64,000 bases of DNA from Flavobacterium psychrophilum (GTDB lineage Bacteria; Bacteroidota; Bacteroidia; Flavobacteriales; Flavobacteriaceae). The notes under the pieces are model-generated. The model did not search any database. It was not told the DNA's origin and saw nothing but the letters and a program-made list of their open reading frames with translations. Below, one piece after another: positions 28,205 to 37,106 of the stretch. The number at the start of each line of letters is the position of its first letter. Positions within the stretch are counted from its first letter, which is position 1. Made by a program: the position numbers and the translations under genes. Location of the stretch: NCBI GenBank assembly GCA_945890865.1, contig CAMDDB010000008.1, positions 1-64,000 on the forward strand. Direction: 5' to 3'.

Positions 28205-28861
28205 AATGTAAAATTTTAACCCAATGTGTAAAGCCGAAGAATTATTTTCGACTGCTGTTTTGTTTTTTTGAAAAATTGGCTGAAATCCATAATAAATATA
28301 AGGATTCCAAGTGTTGAATCCAAAAGAAAGGTACGCGCCATATTGCCAATTATTAAGCCTGTTTTTTAAACTTTCCGTCTTATTCCCTTGGATATCCGAT
28401 TCATAATTTAGTTTCCCACTTAACAAATAACTTGCTTTTATTCCTGTATGGATGCGCCAAAATTTATGACTCTCTGGAGAGGCATTGCGCCAGCGGAACT
28501 CGAGTGGTATTTCTAAATAATGCACTTGCATACTGCTTCTCACTACCTCTGGAGTTGCAACTGTGGGAAAGGAAATAGCTTGTATGTTGATGTTCTGATT
28601 GATATCCGTATAAGCATAACCTAACCCTGGTGCAATTGACCAGTGTCTGTTTTTAGTAAAAGGAAAATCTCTTAAAAAACCTGCCGTAAATCCCGTAGAA
28701 AAAGAAAATTGACTGGCATTATCGGGTTTGTTTTGCAGTAAATTATAAGCCACAGAAACATACACCTGATCTTCTCTAAATAAAGAATCGACTGCCGTCC
28801 CTTCGGTTTGTGCAAAACCAATGGTCGAAACAAGAAGAAACAGGTAACGAAATTTATTCAT
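28199..28861 (-). CDS. PorT-like outer-membrane beta-barrel protein
   Basis: 220 residues with a signal peptide (1-17, ending GFAQ). Successive amphipathic strands (VYVSVAYNLL, FSFSTGFTAGFL, WSIAPGLGYAYTDI, YGAYLSFGFN) and a C-terminal HIGLKFYIL suggest a small eight-strand barrel of the OMP_b-brl_2/PorT type. PorT itself is needed for type IX secretion, but many paralogues exist and this one need not share that role. It is convergent with the PAP2-like gene and lies just downstream of tRNA-Ser. Confidence 0.78.
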   Translation of the reverse strand: MNKFRYLFLLVSTIGFAQTEGTAVDSLFREDQVYVSVAYNLLQNKPDNASQFSFSTGFTAGFLRDFPFTKNRHWSIAPGLGYAYTDINQNINIQAISFPTVATPEVVRSSMQVHYLEIPLEFRWRNASPESHKFWRIHTGIKASYLLSGKLNYESDIQGNKTESLKNRLNNWQYGAYLSFGFNTWNPYIYYGFQPIFQKNKTAVENNSSALHIGLKFYIL

Positions 28862-28885
28862 GTGTTGCTATGCATTGAAAATCAG

Positions 28886-28972
28886 CAGAGAGGAAGGGAT
28901 TCGAACCCTCGATACAGTTACCCATATACAAACTTTCCAGGCTTGCTCCTTCAACCACTCGGACACCTCTCT
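28886..28972 (-). tRNA. tRNA-Ser (anticodon GGA)
   Basis: On the minus strand the acceptor arms AGAGAGG and CCTCTCT pair (28966-28972 with 28887-28893). The anticodon arm is CAAGC-CTGGAAA-GTTTG, giving anticodon GGA. A long variable arm and the T-arm GAGGG-TTCGAAT-CCCTT follow, as expected for tRNA-Ser. The discriminator is G at 28886. The 3' CCA is not encoded. Length 87 bases. Confidence 0.93.
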
Positions 28973-29028
28973 AAATTCTATGTAAAATAAGTAAAAAAAA
29001 AACGGCTATAAAAATTTTAAGGCAATTA

Positions 29029-30060
29029 TTACAGCATCTCTCCTCGAATAGAAGTTTCAAATCGGCCTTTAAAACTTTCTTGGGAAATATTTTGCCCGAG
29101 TAAATACATTAATTTGGTAATGGCCGCTTCAGTAGTAATATCCTTTCCAGAAATGACTCCGATATTTTTTAATTGTGTGCTGGTTTCATAATTTCCCATA
29201 GCCACACTTCCGCCGCTACACTGCGTAACATTGATAATATGAATGCCTTTTTTTATAGCTTGTGCCAAGGCCTCTACAAACCAATTTTCGGTAGGCGCAT
29301 TTCCAGAACCATACGTTTCTAATACGATTCCTTTTATATTTGGAATAGCAAAAAAAGACGACAAAACTTTGGCATTGATGCCCGGAAATAACTTTAATAT
29401 CGCCACATTATCATCAAAATTTTTCTGTACAGAAAGGACTTGATCCGTTGAAGTTGTCGCTAATAATTCTGAATTGATCCGCAAATGCACCCCCGATTCT
29501 GCCAGCTCTGGAAAATTAGGTGACATAAACGCATTAAAATGTTCGGCGCTTATTTTAGTGGTTCTATTCCCGCGGTATAATTTATATTCAAAATACAAAC
29601 ATACTTCTTGGATAACCGGTTTTTTATCTTTTTGTAGCGCCGCCACTTGAATGGCCGTAATTAAATTTTCTTTAGCATCGGTACGCAAGTCCCCAATAGG
29701 CAATTGCGAGCCGGTAAAAATTACAGGTTTTGCTAGATTTTCGAGCATAAAACTCAAGGCCGAGGCACTATAAGACATGGTGTCAGAACCGTGCAACACC
29801 ACAAACCCATCAAATTTTAGATAATTATCTTGGATAATGGTTGCTATTTTCAACCACCCGGAAAGATTCATGTTAGAGGAATCAATAGGCGTATCAAAGG
29901 ATATGGTTTCAATTTCGCAATCTAAAAGTTGTACTTCAGGAATTCGGTTTAGCAATTCTTTAAAATCAAATGCCTTCAAAGCGCCCGATGTAAAATCTTT
30001 CACCATTCCGATAGTGCCACCGGTATAAATGAGCAGTATTTTTGGTTTATCCGACGTCAT
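29029..30060 (-). CDS. ansA: Type I (cytoplasmic) asparaginase
   Basis: Hydrolyses L-asparagine to aspartate and ammonia. The nucleophile threonine lies in YTGGTIGM (12-19), and the second motif HGSDTM is at 90-95. There is no signal peptide, which fits the cytoplasmic type I enzyme. Length is 343 residues. Its start lies inside the end of the acyltransferase gene (14-base overlap), so the two are co-transcribed. Confidence 0.94.
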   Translation of the reverse strand: MTSDKPKILLIYTGGTIGMVKDFTSGALKAFDFKELLNRIPEVQLLDCEIETISFDTPIDSSNMNLSGWLKIATIIQDNYLKFDGFVVLHGSDTMSYSASALSFMLENLAKPVIFTGSQLPIGDLRTDAKENLITAIQVAALQKDKKPVIQEVCLYFEYKLYRGNRTTKISAEHFNAFMSPNFPELAESGVHLRINSELLATTSTDQVLSVQKNFDDNVAILKLFPGINAKVLSSFFAIPNIKGIVLETYGSGNAPTENWFVEALAQAIKKGIHIINVTQCSGGSVAMGNYETSTQLKNIGVISGKDITTEAAITKLMYLLGQNISQESFKGRFETSIRGEML

Positions 30061-31186
30061 GTGTGTAATTCAGTTTATTCACCACAGGATTGGCATACAT
30101 GGCTAAGAATCCGGCTTTCATGGTTTCATTTTCAGCATCGATGCGCATTTCTAATCTTCGCTCAAACAACTGACGCTCTTTATCGTCATACAAATGAGCA
30201 AAGGTTGTTGTGTTATTCAAAATATCGTAGGCAATGAAGTTCGTGGGCCATAATTTATAGGATTGCAAAATAGAATCATCTATTACTTGAGCCAACGCTT
30301 GTATTTGCTTATTATTATTATCGTTTTCTACTTTAATTTTATCGTATTCATTTTCCAAAATATCACCTACATGAATATGAATCCGCTTTTTTTGTCCGAT
30401 AATCCCGCTTAACAAGGTGATAAAATCTTCATTTTTTTCTTTAATGTACTCTTCGTCTTTTGAAAGCGCTATGAGTTGCGGCATTTTTAACGCATCGGTA
30501 GGATCGTATTCGTAGGAGATAGACACTGGAACAATTTTTAATTTCTTGAAAAAATCCATGCAATTTTCTTCATCAGAAGCCATGGCAATCATTTTTAATA
30601 CGCCTTGATGGGTCGCGTCTTTACCATCTTTGGTTCTTCCTTCACGTTGTGCTATCCATACTGAACGATTTTCCTTAGACAGCAATTGATACATGTATTC
30701 GGCCATTAGCTTTGAGCTTAACAAGAGTTCCCGTGGAGATAATCCGCGTAATACCAAAAAATTACGATTGAGTTTTGATAATTTCAACAAGAAATCTTTT
30801 TGCACTAAATTATCCCCAATGGCCGAAGCCGTCATTACCAACCCATGATCAAACAACGAAACATTGAGCAAAGACGTATCTAAAATAATATCGCGGTGAT
30901 TTGAAATGAACAGATAAGAGGTATTGGGTTCTAATTTTTCAAAACCAGAAGTAGTTAGGCCTTCCGAACTTCGTTCTAAAACCCGTTGGATGGATTGGTA
31001 TACAAAATTAATTTGAAAATCCCGGATCGAATGGGTTCTACTCAATTGTTCCTTCCAAGTTGATTCTGGAATTTCTGGAAACGTAAAATCCATCATAGCC
31101 TTCATCATCGGATGGTGCAATAGCGATTTTAAAGCTTCGTTAACTTCGGAATCGTAAAACGGACGGATCGAATCGAATTTTGTCAT
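30047..31186 (-). CDS. Phospholipid/glycerol acyltransferase (PlsC-like)
   Basis: 379 residues. The catalytic HX4D motif is NHRDIILD at 96-103 and the glycerol-phosphate binding motif is REGRTKDG at 180-187, the arrangement of 1-acyl-glycerol-3-phosphate acyltransferases. It is longer than typical PlsC (about 245), with extra N- and C-terminal helical regions, as in a Bacteroidota-specific group. Its acyl acceptor is therefore less certain. Located between tatD and ansA in a leftward operon. Confidence 0.85.
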   Translation of the reverse strand: MTKFDSIRPFYDSEVNEALKSLLHHPMMKAMMDFTFPEIPESTWKEQLSRTHSIRDFQINFVYQSIQRVLERSSEGLTTSGFEKLEPNTSYLFISNHRDIILDTSLLNVSLFDHGLVMTASAIGDNLVQKDFLLKLSKLNRNFLVLRGLSPRELLLSSKLMAEYMYQLLSKENRSVWIAQREGRTKDGKDATHQGVLKMIAMASDEENCMDFFKKLKIVPVSISYEYDPTDALKMPQLIALSKDEEYIKEKNEDFITLLSGIIGQKKRIHIHVGDILENEYDKIKVENDNNNKQIQALAQVIDDSILQSYKLWPTNFIAYDILNNTTTFAHLYDDKERQLFERRLEMRIDAENETMKAGFLAMYANPVVNKLNYTHDVG

Positions 31187-31248
31187 GCTAATTTTGAAAA
31201 CAATTCACAAATGAACAAAAATTTTATGACTTGTTCTTAAATTTTGGA

Positions 31249-32016
31249 TTAAATTCCAAAAATTTGTTTCGAATTTTCAGTCGTAATTTCTGCAATTTCT
31301 GCCACTGAAAGAGTGTATATTTCGGCCAGTTTTTGGGCCAGTAAAAGGGTATAACTGCTTTCATTCCGCTTTCCGCGATGCGGAACTGGAGCCAAATAAG
31401 GCGAATCGGTTTCTAAAACAATATGCTGTAAGTCAATTTCCTGCAGAAATTGATCAATTTTCCCATTTTTAAATGTGGCTACTCCTCCAATTCCTAATTT
31501 CATTCCTAATGAAATAGCTTTTTGGGCTTGATCAAAATCGCCGGTAAAGCAATGGAAAATCCCAAATAAATCAGTTGCTTTTTCGCTTTCTAACACTTCG
31601 AAAACTTCATCAAATGCATCGCGACAATGAATGTTTATAGCTAATTTATATTTTTTTGCCAATTGTATTTGGTATTGAAAAGCATGCTGCTGTTCTTTTA
31701 AAAATGTTTTATCCCAAAACAAATCAATTCCAATTTCGCCCACCGCATAAAATTTCTTAGAAGCTAATTCCCGTTCTACATGTGCCAATTCTTCCAAATA
31801 ATTCCGCTTCACATACGTAGGATGTAGCCCCATCATGAGAAAGACATTTTCGGGATATTGTTTTTCTAATGCATACATTTTTGGGGTATAATTAGAATCT
31901 ATTGAAGGAACAAAAAAGCGAGAAACACCAGAAGTGATGGCTCTTTGTATCATTTCATGGCGGTCTTGATCAAATTCTTCTGAATATAAATGAGTGTGTG
32001 TATCGGTAAGTATCAT
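31249..32016 (-). CDS. tatD: TatD family hydrolase (Mg-dependent DNase)
   Basis: 255 residues of the TatD metallo-hydrolase fold. Metal ligands appear in the expected order: DTHTHLY (5-11), the Glu of AVGEIGID, INIHCRD, and ETDSPYLAP near the C-terminus. Family members are 3'-5' DNases or D-aminoacyl-tRNA-type hydrolases. It leads the leftward set tatD, acyltransferase, ansA, with a 62-base gap. Confidence 0.93.
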   Translation of the reverse strand: MILTDTHTHLYSEEFDQDRHEMIQRAITSGVSRFFVPSIDSNYTPKMYALEKQYPENVFLMMGLHPTYVKRNYLEELAHVERELASKKFYAVGEIGIDLFWDKTFLKEQQHAFQYQIQLAKKYKLAINIHCRDAFDEVFEVLESEKATDLFGIFHCFTGDFDQAQKAISLGMKLGIGGVATFKNGKIDQFLQEIDLQHIVLETDSPYLAPVPHRGKRNESSYTLLLAQKLAEIYTLSVAEIAEITTENSKQIFGI

Positions 32017-32023
32017 TTTTTGG

Positions 32024-32056
32024 CTTTGTTACAAAGTGCCAAAGTTACAAAGTTTG
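32024..32056. repeat. Palindromic phrase repeat between tatD and the retropepsin gene
   Basis: CTTTGTTACAAAG at 32024-32036 is palindromic around its central T, and CAAAGTTACAAAGTTTG follows at 32040-32056. It lies between two divergent genes and just upstream of a -7 box. Confidence 0.6.
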
Positions 32057-32072
32057 ATTCAGAAATTTGATT

Positions 32073-32080
32073 TACTTTTG
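32073..32080 (+). promoter_or_regulatory. -7 box of the retropepsin-like gene
   Basis: TACTTTTG matches TAnnTTTG, with a TTG at 32054-32056 (16-base spacer). The ATG at 32085 is only four bases after the box, so the mRNA may be leaderless. Confidence 0.5.
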
Positions 32081-32084
32081 AAGT

Positions 32085-32519
32085 ATGGAAGATTTGCAAG
32101 ACTTTTTAAAAGGAAAAAAATACAAAAAAATAAAATTTACGGTTTTAAAAACACAACATTTATTAATCCAAGGAAAAATAAATGGGGTTAAGGGCAACTT
32201 TATTTTAGATACCGGAGCGAGCAACAGTTGTATGGGTTTTGAAAGTGTTGATCGCTTCTTATTAAACGCACAATTTTCGGAAACCAAAGCCGCTGGTGCT
32301 GGAGCAGTAGGCATGGAAACACAATTAGCGAAAAACAACGAAATTCAATTGGGCCGATGGAAAAAAAAATTTCACCTTATTGTTTTCGATATGCGTCATG
32401 TAAATGAAGCATTGATTCAATATAAAACAAAACCTGTTGATGGTATTATTGGTGCCGATGTTTTGCTAAAAGGAAAAGCGATTATCGATTATAGCAATCA
32501 CTACTTGTATCTGAAATGA
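32085..32519 (+). CDS. Retropepsin-like aspartic protease
   Basis: A 144-residue protein with one DTGAS motif (42-46, in FILDTGASNS) in a small all-beta domain, and IIGADVLLKGKAIIDY near the C-terminus, which resembles the second hydrophobic-hydrophobic-Gly motif of retropepsins. With one catalytic Asp per chain, it would need to act as a dimer. No signal peptide or membrane anchor is visible. Substrate is unknown. It stands alone between divergent tatD and convergent sucB. Confidence 0.82.
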   Translation: MEDLQDFLKGKKYKKIKFTVLKTQHLLIQGKINGVKGNFILDTGASNSCMGFESVDRFLLNAQFSETKAAGAGAVGMETQLAKNNEIQLGRWKKKFHLIVFDMRHVNEALIQYKTKPVDGIIGADVLLKGKAIIDYSNHYLYLK

Positions 32520-32542
32520 TTCTTCAGGAAATACCCTAATAA

Positions 32543-32575
32543 AAAATCCCAAACTCTTTTGGAATTTGGGATTTT
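32543..32575. terminator. Bidirectional terminator between retropepsin gene and sucB
   Basis: AAAATCCCAAA (32543-32553) pairs with TTTGGGATTTT (32565-32575); A- and T-runs on each side serve both convergent genes. Confidence 0.85.
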
Positions 32576-32594
32576 ATTATTGGGATTTATATTT

Positions 32595-33812
32595 CTATAA
32601 TTCTAAGGCTTTTTTTACATTGCCCTCCATTAATAGTTCTTCTGGTTTTTCAAGAGCTTCTTTCACCGCAACTAAGAATCCAACAGACTCACGTCCGTCA
32701 ATGATTCTGTGGTCATAGGATAAGGCAACATACATTACAGGAGCAATAACAATTTGACCGTTTTTAACGATGGCTCTTTCTACTACGTTGTGCATTCCTA
32801 AAATACCCGATTGAGGAGGATTGATAATTGGAGTAGATAACATACTTCCGAAAACACCACCATTTGAAATGGTAAATGTTCCTCCGGTCATTTCATCTAC
32901 AGTGATTTGTCCGTCACGCGCTCTAATTGCTAATCTTTTGATTTCAGCTTCTACTCCTCTAAAAGAGAGCGTTTCGGCATTTCTCATTACGGGTACCATC
33001 AATCCTTTTGGACCAGAAACCGCTACTGAAATATCACAAAAATTAAATGAAATTTTCTCTTGACCATCGATCATTGAGTTTACATCGGGATACAATTGTA
33101 AGGCACGCGTTACTGCTTTTGTAAAGAACGACATGAAGCCCAATCCTAAACCGTGTTTTACTTTAAATTCTTCTTTATATTGATCACGTAATGCATAGAT
33201 AGCCGACATATCCACTTCGTTAAAAGTAGTCAACATCGCTGTTTCATTCTTAGCCGCCACCAAACGTTCTGCCACTTTTCTGCGCAACATGGAAAGTTTG
33301 GTACGTTCTGAACCACGGTTTCCTCCTGTTGGAGTTCCCATTGAAGGTACTGCGTTTACAGCATCATCTTTAGTGATTCTACCTCCTTTACCTGTTCCTG
33401 CTATTTCTGAGGGTTGGATATTTTTTTCTTCTAATATTTTTTTAGCGGATGGCGAAGGTACTTGGGTTGCATAGGTACTTTCGACTACTGGTGCTGCTTT
33501 GGGCGCTTCTGCCTTAGGCGCTTCAACTGCTTTTGTTTCTTCTTTTGCTGGAGCACCACCTCCTGCTGGCTTAGCTGCTGCTGTGTCAATTAAACAAACT
33601 ACAGCACCTACTGCTACTGCATCGCCTTCTTCTGCTTTTAGCGTAATAATTCCGCTGGCCTCAGCAGGTAATTCTAGTGTTGCTTTATCGGAATCAACCT
33701 CAGCAATCGCTTGGTCTTTTTCTACATAATCGCCATCTTTTACTAACCATGTAGCAATTTCTACTTCTTTAATTGATTCCCCTGGAGAAGGAACTTTCAT
33801 TTCTAAAATCAT
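32595..33812 (-). CDS. sucB: 2-oxoglutarate dehydrogenase E2 (dihydrolipoyl succinyltransferase)
   Basis: Transfers the succinyl group to CoA in the 2-oxoglutarate dehydrogenase complex of the TCA cycle. The lipoyl domain (1-77) carries lipoylated K43 in EVDSDKATLELPAE. A flexible Ala/Pro/Lys linker, an E1/E3-binding domain (about 115-152) and the catalytic domain follow, with HRIIDG at 368-373 (H368, D372). Length is 405 residues. It lies 57 bases downstream of sucA. Confidence 0.96.
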   Translation of the reverse strand: MILEMKVPSPGESIKEVEIATWLVKDGDYVEKDQAIAEVDSDKATLELPAEASGIITLKAEEGDAVAVGAVVCLIDTAAAKPAGGGAPAKEETKAVEAPKAEAPKAAPVVESTYATQVPSPSAKKILEEKNIQPSEIAGTGKGGRITKDDAVNAVPSMGTPTGGNRGSERTKLSMLRRKVAERLVAAKNETAMLTTFNEVDMSAIYALRDQYKEEFKVKHGLGLGFMSFFTKAVTRALQLYPDVNSMIDGQEKISFNFCDISVAVSGPKGLMVPVMRNAETLSFRGVEAEIKRLAIRARDGQITVDEMTGGTFTISNGGVFGSMLSTPIINPPQSGILGMHNVVERAIVKNGQIVIAPVMYVALSYDHRIIDGRESVGFLVAVKEALEKPEELLMEGNVKKALEL

Positions 33813-33869
33813 ATTCTTTTTATTTTAAAAAGTTTACCCTTCGAAAAGCTTAGGGTGATAATTGAGTTG

Positions 33870-36641
33870 TTATTGAAATAATGTTTTATCAAATACCATT
33901 GCAATGGCGTTCTTTTGACGTTTTTTAGAACGTTCATAACTTCCTGCTGCAGGTGCACTGTAAGCTTTAGGCGAAGCCAATCTTAATTTTACTAGATCAA
34001 AATTCATTAACATATAGCCATAAGCCCCCATGTTTTTAGGCTCTTCTTGTGCCCAAACATAATCATCAACATTTGGATACGTGTCGATAATTGATTTGAT
34101 CTGATCTACTGCTAATGGGAATAATTGCTCTAATCGAACTACTGCAACATCATTTCTTCCTAATTCTTCACGTTGCGCAATAATGTCAAAATATACTTTA
34201 CCTGTACAGAATACCAATGTTTTAATCGCTTTTTTATCGGCAACTTTTGGATCATCTATTATTTCTTGGAAGTGTCCGTTTGCTAATTCGTCCACCGAAG
34301 ATACTACATCAGGATGACGTAATAAACTTTTTGGAGAAAATACCACTAACGGCTTACGAAATTCTGTTTTTAACTGTCTTCTCATTAAATGGAAGAAGTT
34401 GGCTGGGGAAGTTACATCGGCAATATACATGTTGTGTTTTGCACACATTTGTAAATATCGTTCCATCCGTGCTGAGGAATGCTCTGCTCCTTGGTTTTCA
34501 TAGCCATGAGGCAACAACATAACTAATCCATTTTGATTGTTCCACTTGTCTTCTCCCGCAGAAATATATTGGTCAATCATAATTTGTGCGCCGTTTGAGA
34601 AATCTCCAAACTGTGCTTCCCAAATTACTAGGGTTTTTGGCGATGCTAAGGCATAGCCATATTCAAAACCTAATACCCCATATTCTGAAAGGTGTGAATT
34701 GTAGATATAAAAGTTTCCTTTTTTATCTTTTATATTATCTAAAAGAATTACTTCTTCTTCCGAATCTTCTACCTTAACTACGGCATGACGATGTGAAAAA
34801 GTTCCGCGTTCTACATCTTGACCAGAAATTCGTACATCAAAACCTTCTTTTAGTAAAGAACCATACGCTAATAATTCACCCATGGCCCAATCCAGTGTAT
34901 TGGTCTCCACCATATTTTTTCGATCGCCAATTAACTTGGTAATCTTACTGATAAATTTTTTATTACTTGGAAGTTCCGTAATGGTTTTTGCAATTTCGGT
35001 CAATTGTTTTTTATCAAACGAGGTGTCAAACTTTTGAAGCATTACCTTGTCGGAAACTTGCTGGTAGCCTTCCCACTCATTTTCCATGAAAGGGGTAATT
35101 ACGGTCAAGTCTTTCTTGCGAGACGCTTCTAAATTTTCATCTAAATCGGCTTTATAAGCAGCTTCTAATTCCTTAACATAGCTCGAAGAAATTACACTTT
35201 CTTCCATTAATTTCTCGGCATAAATGTCTCTCGGATTTTTATGTTTGGCAATGGCTTTATATAAAATAGGTTGCGTAAATCGAGGTTCGTCACCTTCATT
35301 ATGTCCATATTTTCTGTAGCCTAACAAATCAATAAATACATCTGCTCCAAACTCCATGCGGTAATCAAGCGCAAACAACATAGCATGAACAACGGCTTCT
35401 GCATCGTCTGCATTGACGTGTAAAACGGGTGATAAAGTTACTTTAGCCACATCCGTACAATAGGTCGACGAACGCGCATCTAAATAATTAGTGGTAAATC
35501 CAACTTGGTTGTTGATGACTAAATGGATGGTTCCTCCCGTTTTATAGCCATCTAATTTGGCCATTTGAATAATTTCATAAACAATACCTTGGCCGGCTAT
35601 TGCGGCATCTCCGTGAACGGCAATGGGTAATACTTTTGAAAAATCATTGGGATAATTTCTATCTTGTTTTGCTCTTGTAATTCCTTCAATAACAGCCCCT
35701 ACCGTTTCTAAGTGAGAAGGATTTGGGGCTAAATTTAAATTGATTTTTTTTCCTGAAACGGAAACGCGATCAGAAGTTAATCCTAAATGGTATTTTACAT
35801 CGCCATCAAAATTGGCGTCTTCATTATAGTCTTTTCCATCAAATTCTGAAAAGATATTTTGGGTATTTTTCCCGAAGATGTTGGCCAATACATTTAAACG
35901 ACCTCTGTGTGCCATTCCCATAACAAACTGCTCTACCCCTTTATCTGCTGCCGCTTCTACTAAAGCGTCTAATGCTGGAATAACAGCCTCACAACCTTCC
36001 AAAGAAAATCGTTTTTGACCTACATATTTAGTGTGTAAGAAATTTTCAAAGGAAACGGCTTCATTTAATTTTTTCAGAATGTGTTTTTTCTTTTCGGTGG
36101 AGAAATTGGGTAAATTATCGTTTACATCTAATCGATTTTTGATCCATTCTAGTTTGTGGGGTTCTCGAATGTACATGTATTCCACACCGATAGACTGACA
36201 ATAAACATTTTCTAAATGTTTGATAATATCGGCCAAAGGGGAAGGCTTCATGTTAACTATTTTCGCGGCATCAAAAACGGTAGTTAAATCGGTTTGTGCG
36301 AGCCCAAAATTTTCAAGTGCTAGCGAAGGTCCGTGTACCCTTCGATCTCTCACGGGATTTGTTTTTGTAAACAAATGACCTCGAGTTCTATAGCCTTCAA
36401 TTAATTTAAGAACGTTGAACTCTTTTTGCATTTTTTCAGAAATTTCCCCCGAATCTTCGGAAGCGGCAAAAGCTACTTGGTGGGCTACTTCATCTGTCCC
36501 ATATTGGGCTTGTGCAAAATCAAATCCTTGAAAAAAACTTCTCCAGCTGGGCTCTACGCTATCTGGATTTTGTAGATATAGTTCGTATAAATCGGCAAAA
36601 AAAGCCGTGTGTGCAGCATTTAAAAAGGAAAACCTATCCAT
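33870..36641 (-). CDS. sucA: 2-oxoglutarate dehydrogenase E1 component
   Basis: Thiamine-diphosphate-dependent decarboxylase of the 2-oxoglutarate dehydrogenase complex. The N-terminal SFLNAAHTAFFADLYELYLQ and later GMAHRGRLNVLANIFGK, HGDAAIAGQGIVYE and GHNEGDEPRFTQP are family landmarks. Length of 923 residues is typical. sucB follows on the same strand; the E3 gene (lpd) is not in the window. Confidence 0.97.
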   Translation of the reverse strand: MDRFSFLNAAHTAFFADLYELYLQNPDSVEPSWRSFFQGFDFAQAQYGTDEVAHQVAFAASEDSGEISEKMQKEFNVLKLIEGYRTRGHLFTKTNPVRDRRVHGPSLALENFGLAQTDLTTVFDAAKIVNMKPSPLADIIKHLENVYCQSIGVEYMYIREPHKLEWIKNRLDVNDNLPNFSTEKKKHILKKLNEAVSFENFLHTKYVGQKRFSLEGCEAVIPALDALVEAAADKGVEQFVMGMAHRGRLNVLANIFGKNTQNIFSEFDGKDYNEDANFDGDVKYHLGLTSDRVSVSGKKINLNLAPNPSHLETVGAVIEGITRAKQDRNYPNDFSKVLPIAVHGDAAIAGQGIVYEIIQMAKLDGYKTGGTIHLVINNQVGFTTNYLDARSSTYCTDVAKVTLSPVLHVNADDAEAVVHAMLFALDYRMEFGADVFIDLLGYRKYGHNEGDEPRFTQPILYKAIAKHKNPRDIYAEKLMEESVISSSYVKELEAAYKADLDENLEASRKKDLTVITPFMENEWEGYQQVSDKVMLQKFDTSFDKKQLTEIAKTITELPSNKKFISKITKLIGDRKNMVETNTLDWAMGELLAYGSLLKEGFDVRISGQDVERGTFSHRHAVVKVEDSEEEVILLDNIKDKKGNFYIYNSHLSEYGVLGFEYGYALASPKTLVIWEAQFGDFSNGAQIMIDQYISAGEDKWNNQNGLVMLLPHGYENQGAEHSSARMERYLQMCAKHNMYIADVTSPANFFHLMRRQLKTEFRKPLVVFSPKSLLRHPDVVSSVDELANGHFQEIIDDPKVADKKAIKTLVFCTGKVYFDIIAQREELGRNDVAVVRLEQLFPLAVDQIKSIIDTYPNVDDYVWAQEEPKNMGAYGYMLMNFDLVKLRLASPKAYSAPAAGSYERSKKRQKNAIAMVFDKTLFQ

Positions 36642-36681
36642 ATTGTGTAGTCTGAAAGACCTTTTAATTAAAAATTATACG

Positions 36682-36713
36682 CAAAAGTAAAACATTTTAT
36701 CATAATCTTTCAA
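36682..36713 (-). promoter_or_regulatory. Promoter of sucA-sucB
   Basis: On the minus strand TTG (36711-36713), a 21-base spacer and TACTTTTG (36682-36689) match TTG-N17-23-TAnnTTTG, leaving a leader of roughly 35 bases. Confidence 0.6.
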
Positions 36714-36757
36714 GGATTTTCATACTTTTATATCTATAATTTTTCGAAAATAGATTT

Positions 36758-37039
36758 ATGAAAAAGAATTCTATAATAAATTTAAAAGTTTTAATAATTA
36801 TTGTGTTTTTATTTTGTTTGAAACCTGAAATTTATGCACAAGAAATTCAAGTTCTTAAAACAAAAAGTAATTTTTTTACCCGTGTTCAATTTGGAGGCGG
36901 ATTGGGTCTAAGTGCCGGTTATCGCAACGAAAATGTAACAATGGGTATTCGCTACAATGTGCTTCATAAAGACCGAGAAAATGTATATACCGAAGCGTTT
37001 ATGCCTTTTGTAAGGGTATTTTTTAACCCTAAAGGATAA
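36758..37039 (+). CDS. Short exported protein, probable internally deleted barrel protein
   Basis: 93 residues with a signal peptide (1-28, ending YAQ). The rest has a first strand FFTRVQFGGGLGLS joined directly to GYRNENVTMGIRYNVL and a terminal TEAFMPFVRVFF. From memory, a protein of about 170 residues found beside sucA in many Flavobacteriaceae, often mislabelled alpha-ketoglutarate decarboxylase, begins and ends with these same segments but has several more strands between. This copy therefore looks like an in-frame internal deletion, and may no longer form a barrel. It is divergent from sucA. The identity of the full-length relative is recalled, not checked. Confidence 0.7.
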   Translation: MKKNSIINLKVLIIIVFLFCLKPEIYAQEIQVLKTKSNFFTRVQFGGGLGLSAGYRNENVTMGIRYNVLHKDRENVYTEAFMPFVRVFFNPKG

Positions 37040-37106
37040 CCTATTCTTAACACCCTTTTGGTGGATTCCTTTATTTTTTTGCCTTTTTTTGTAGAAAAGA
37101 TATAGT

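Noticed and set aside
28808..28990. 60-codon plus-strand ORF across the tRNA
   Set aside because: It runs antisense through tRNA-Ser and the barrel gene start; phrases such as GRDSNPRYSYP are the known translation artefact of a tRNA gene.
37040..37080. Possible terminator CACC/GGTG after the 93-residue protein gene
   Set aside because: The stem is only four bases, and the T-run is separated from it; too weak to list.
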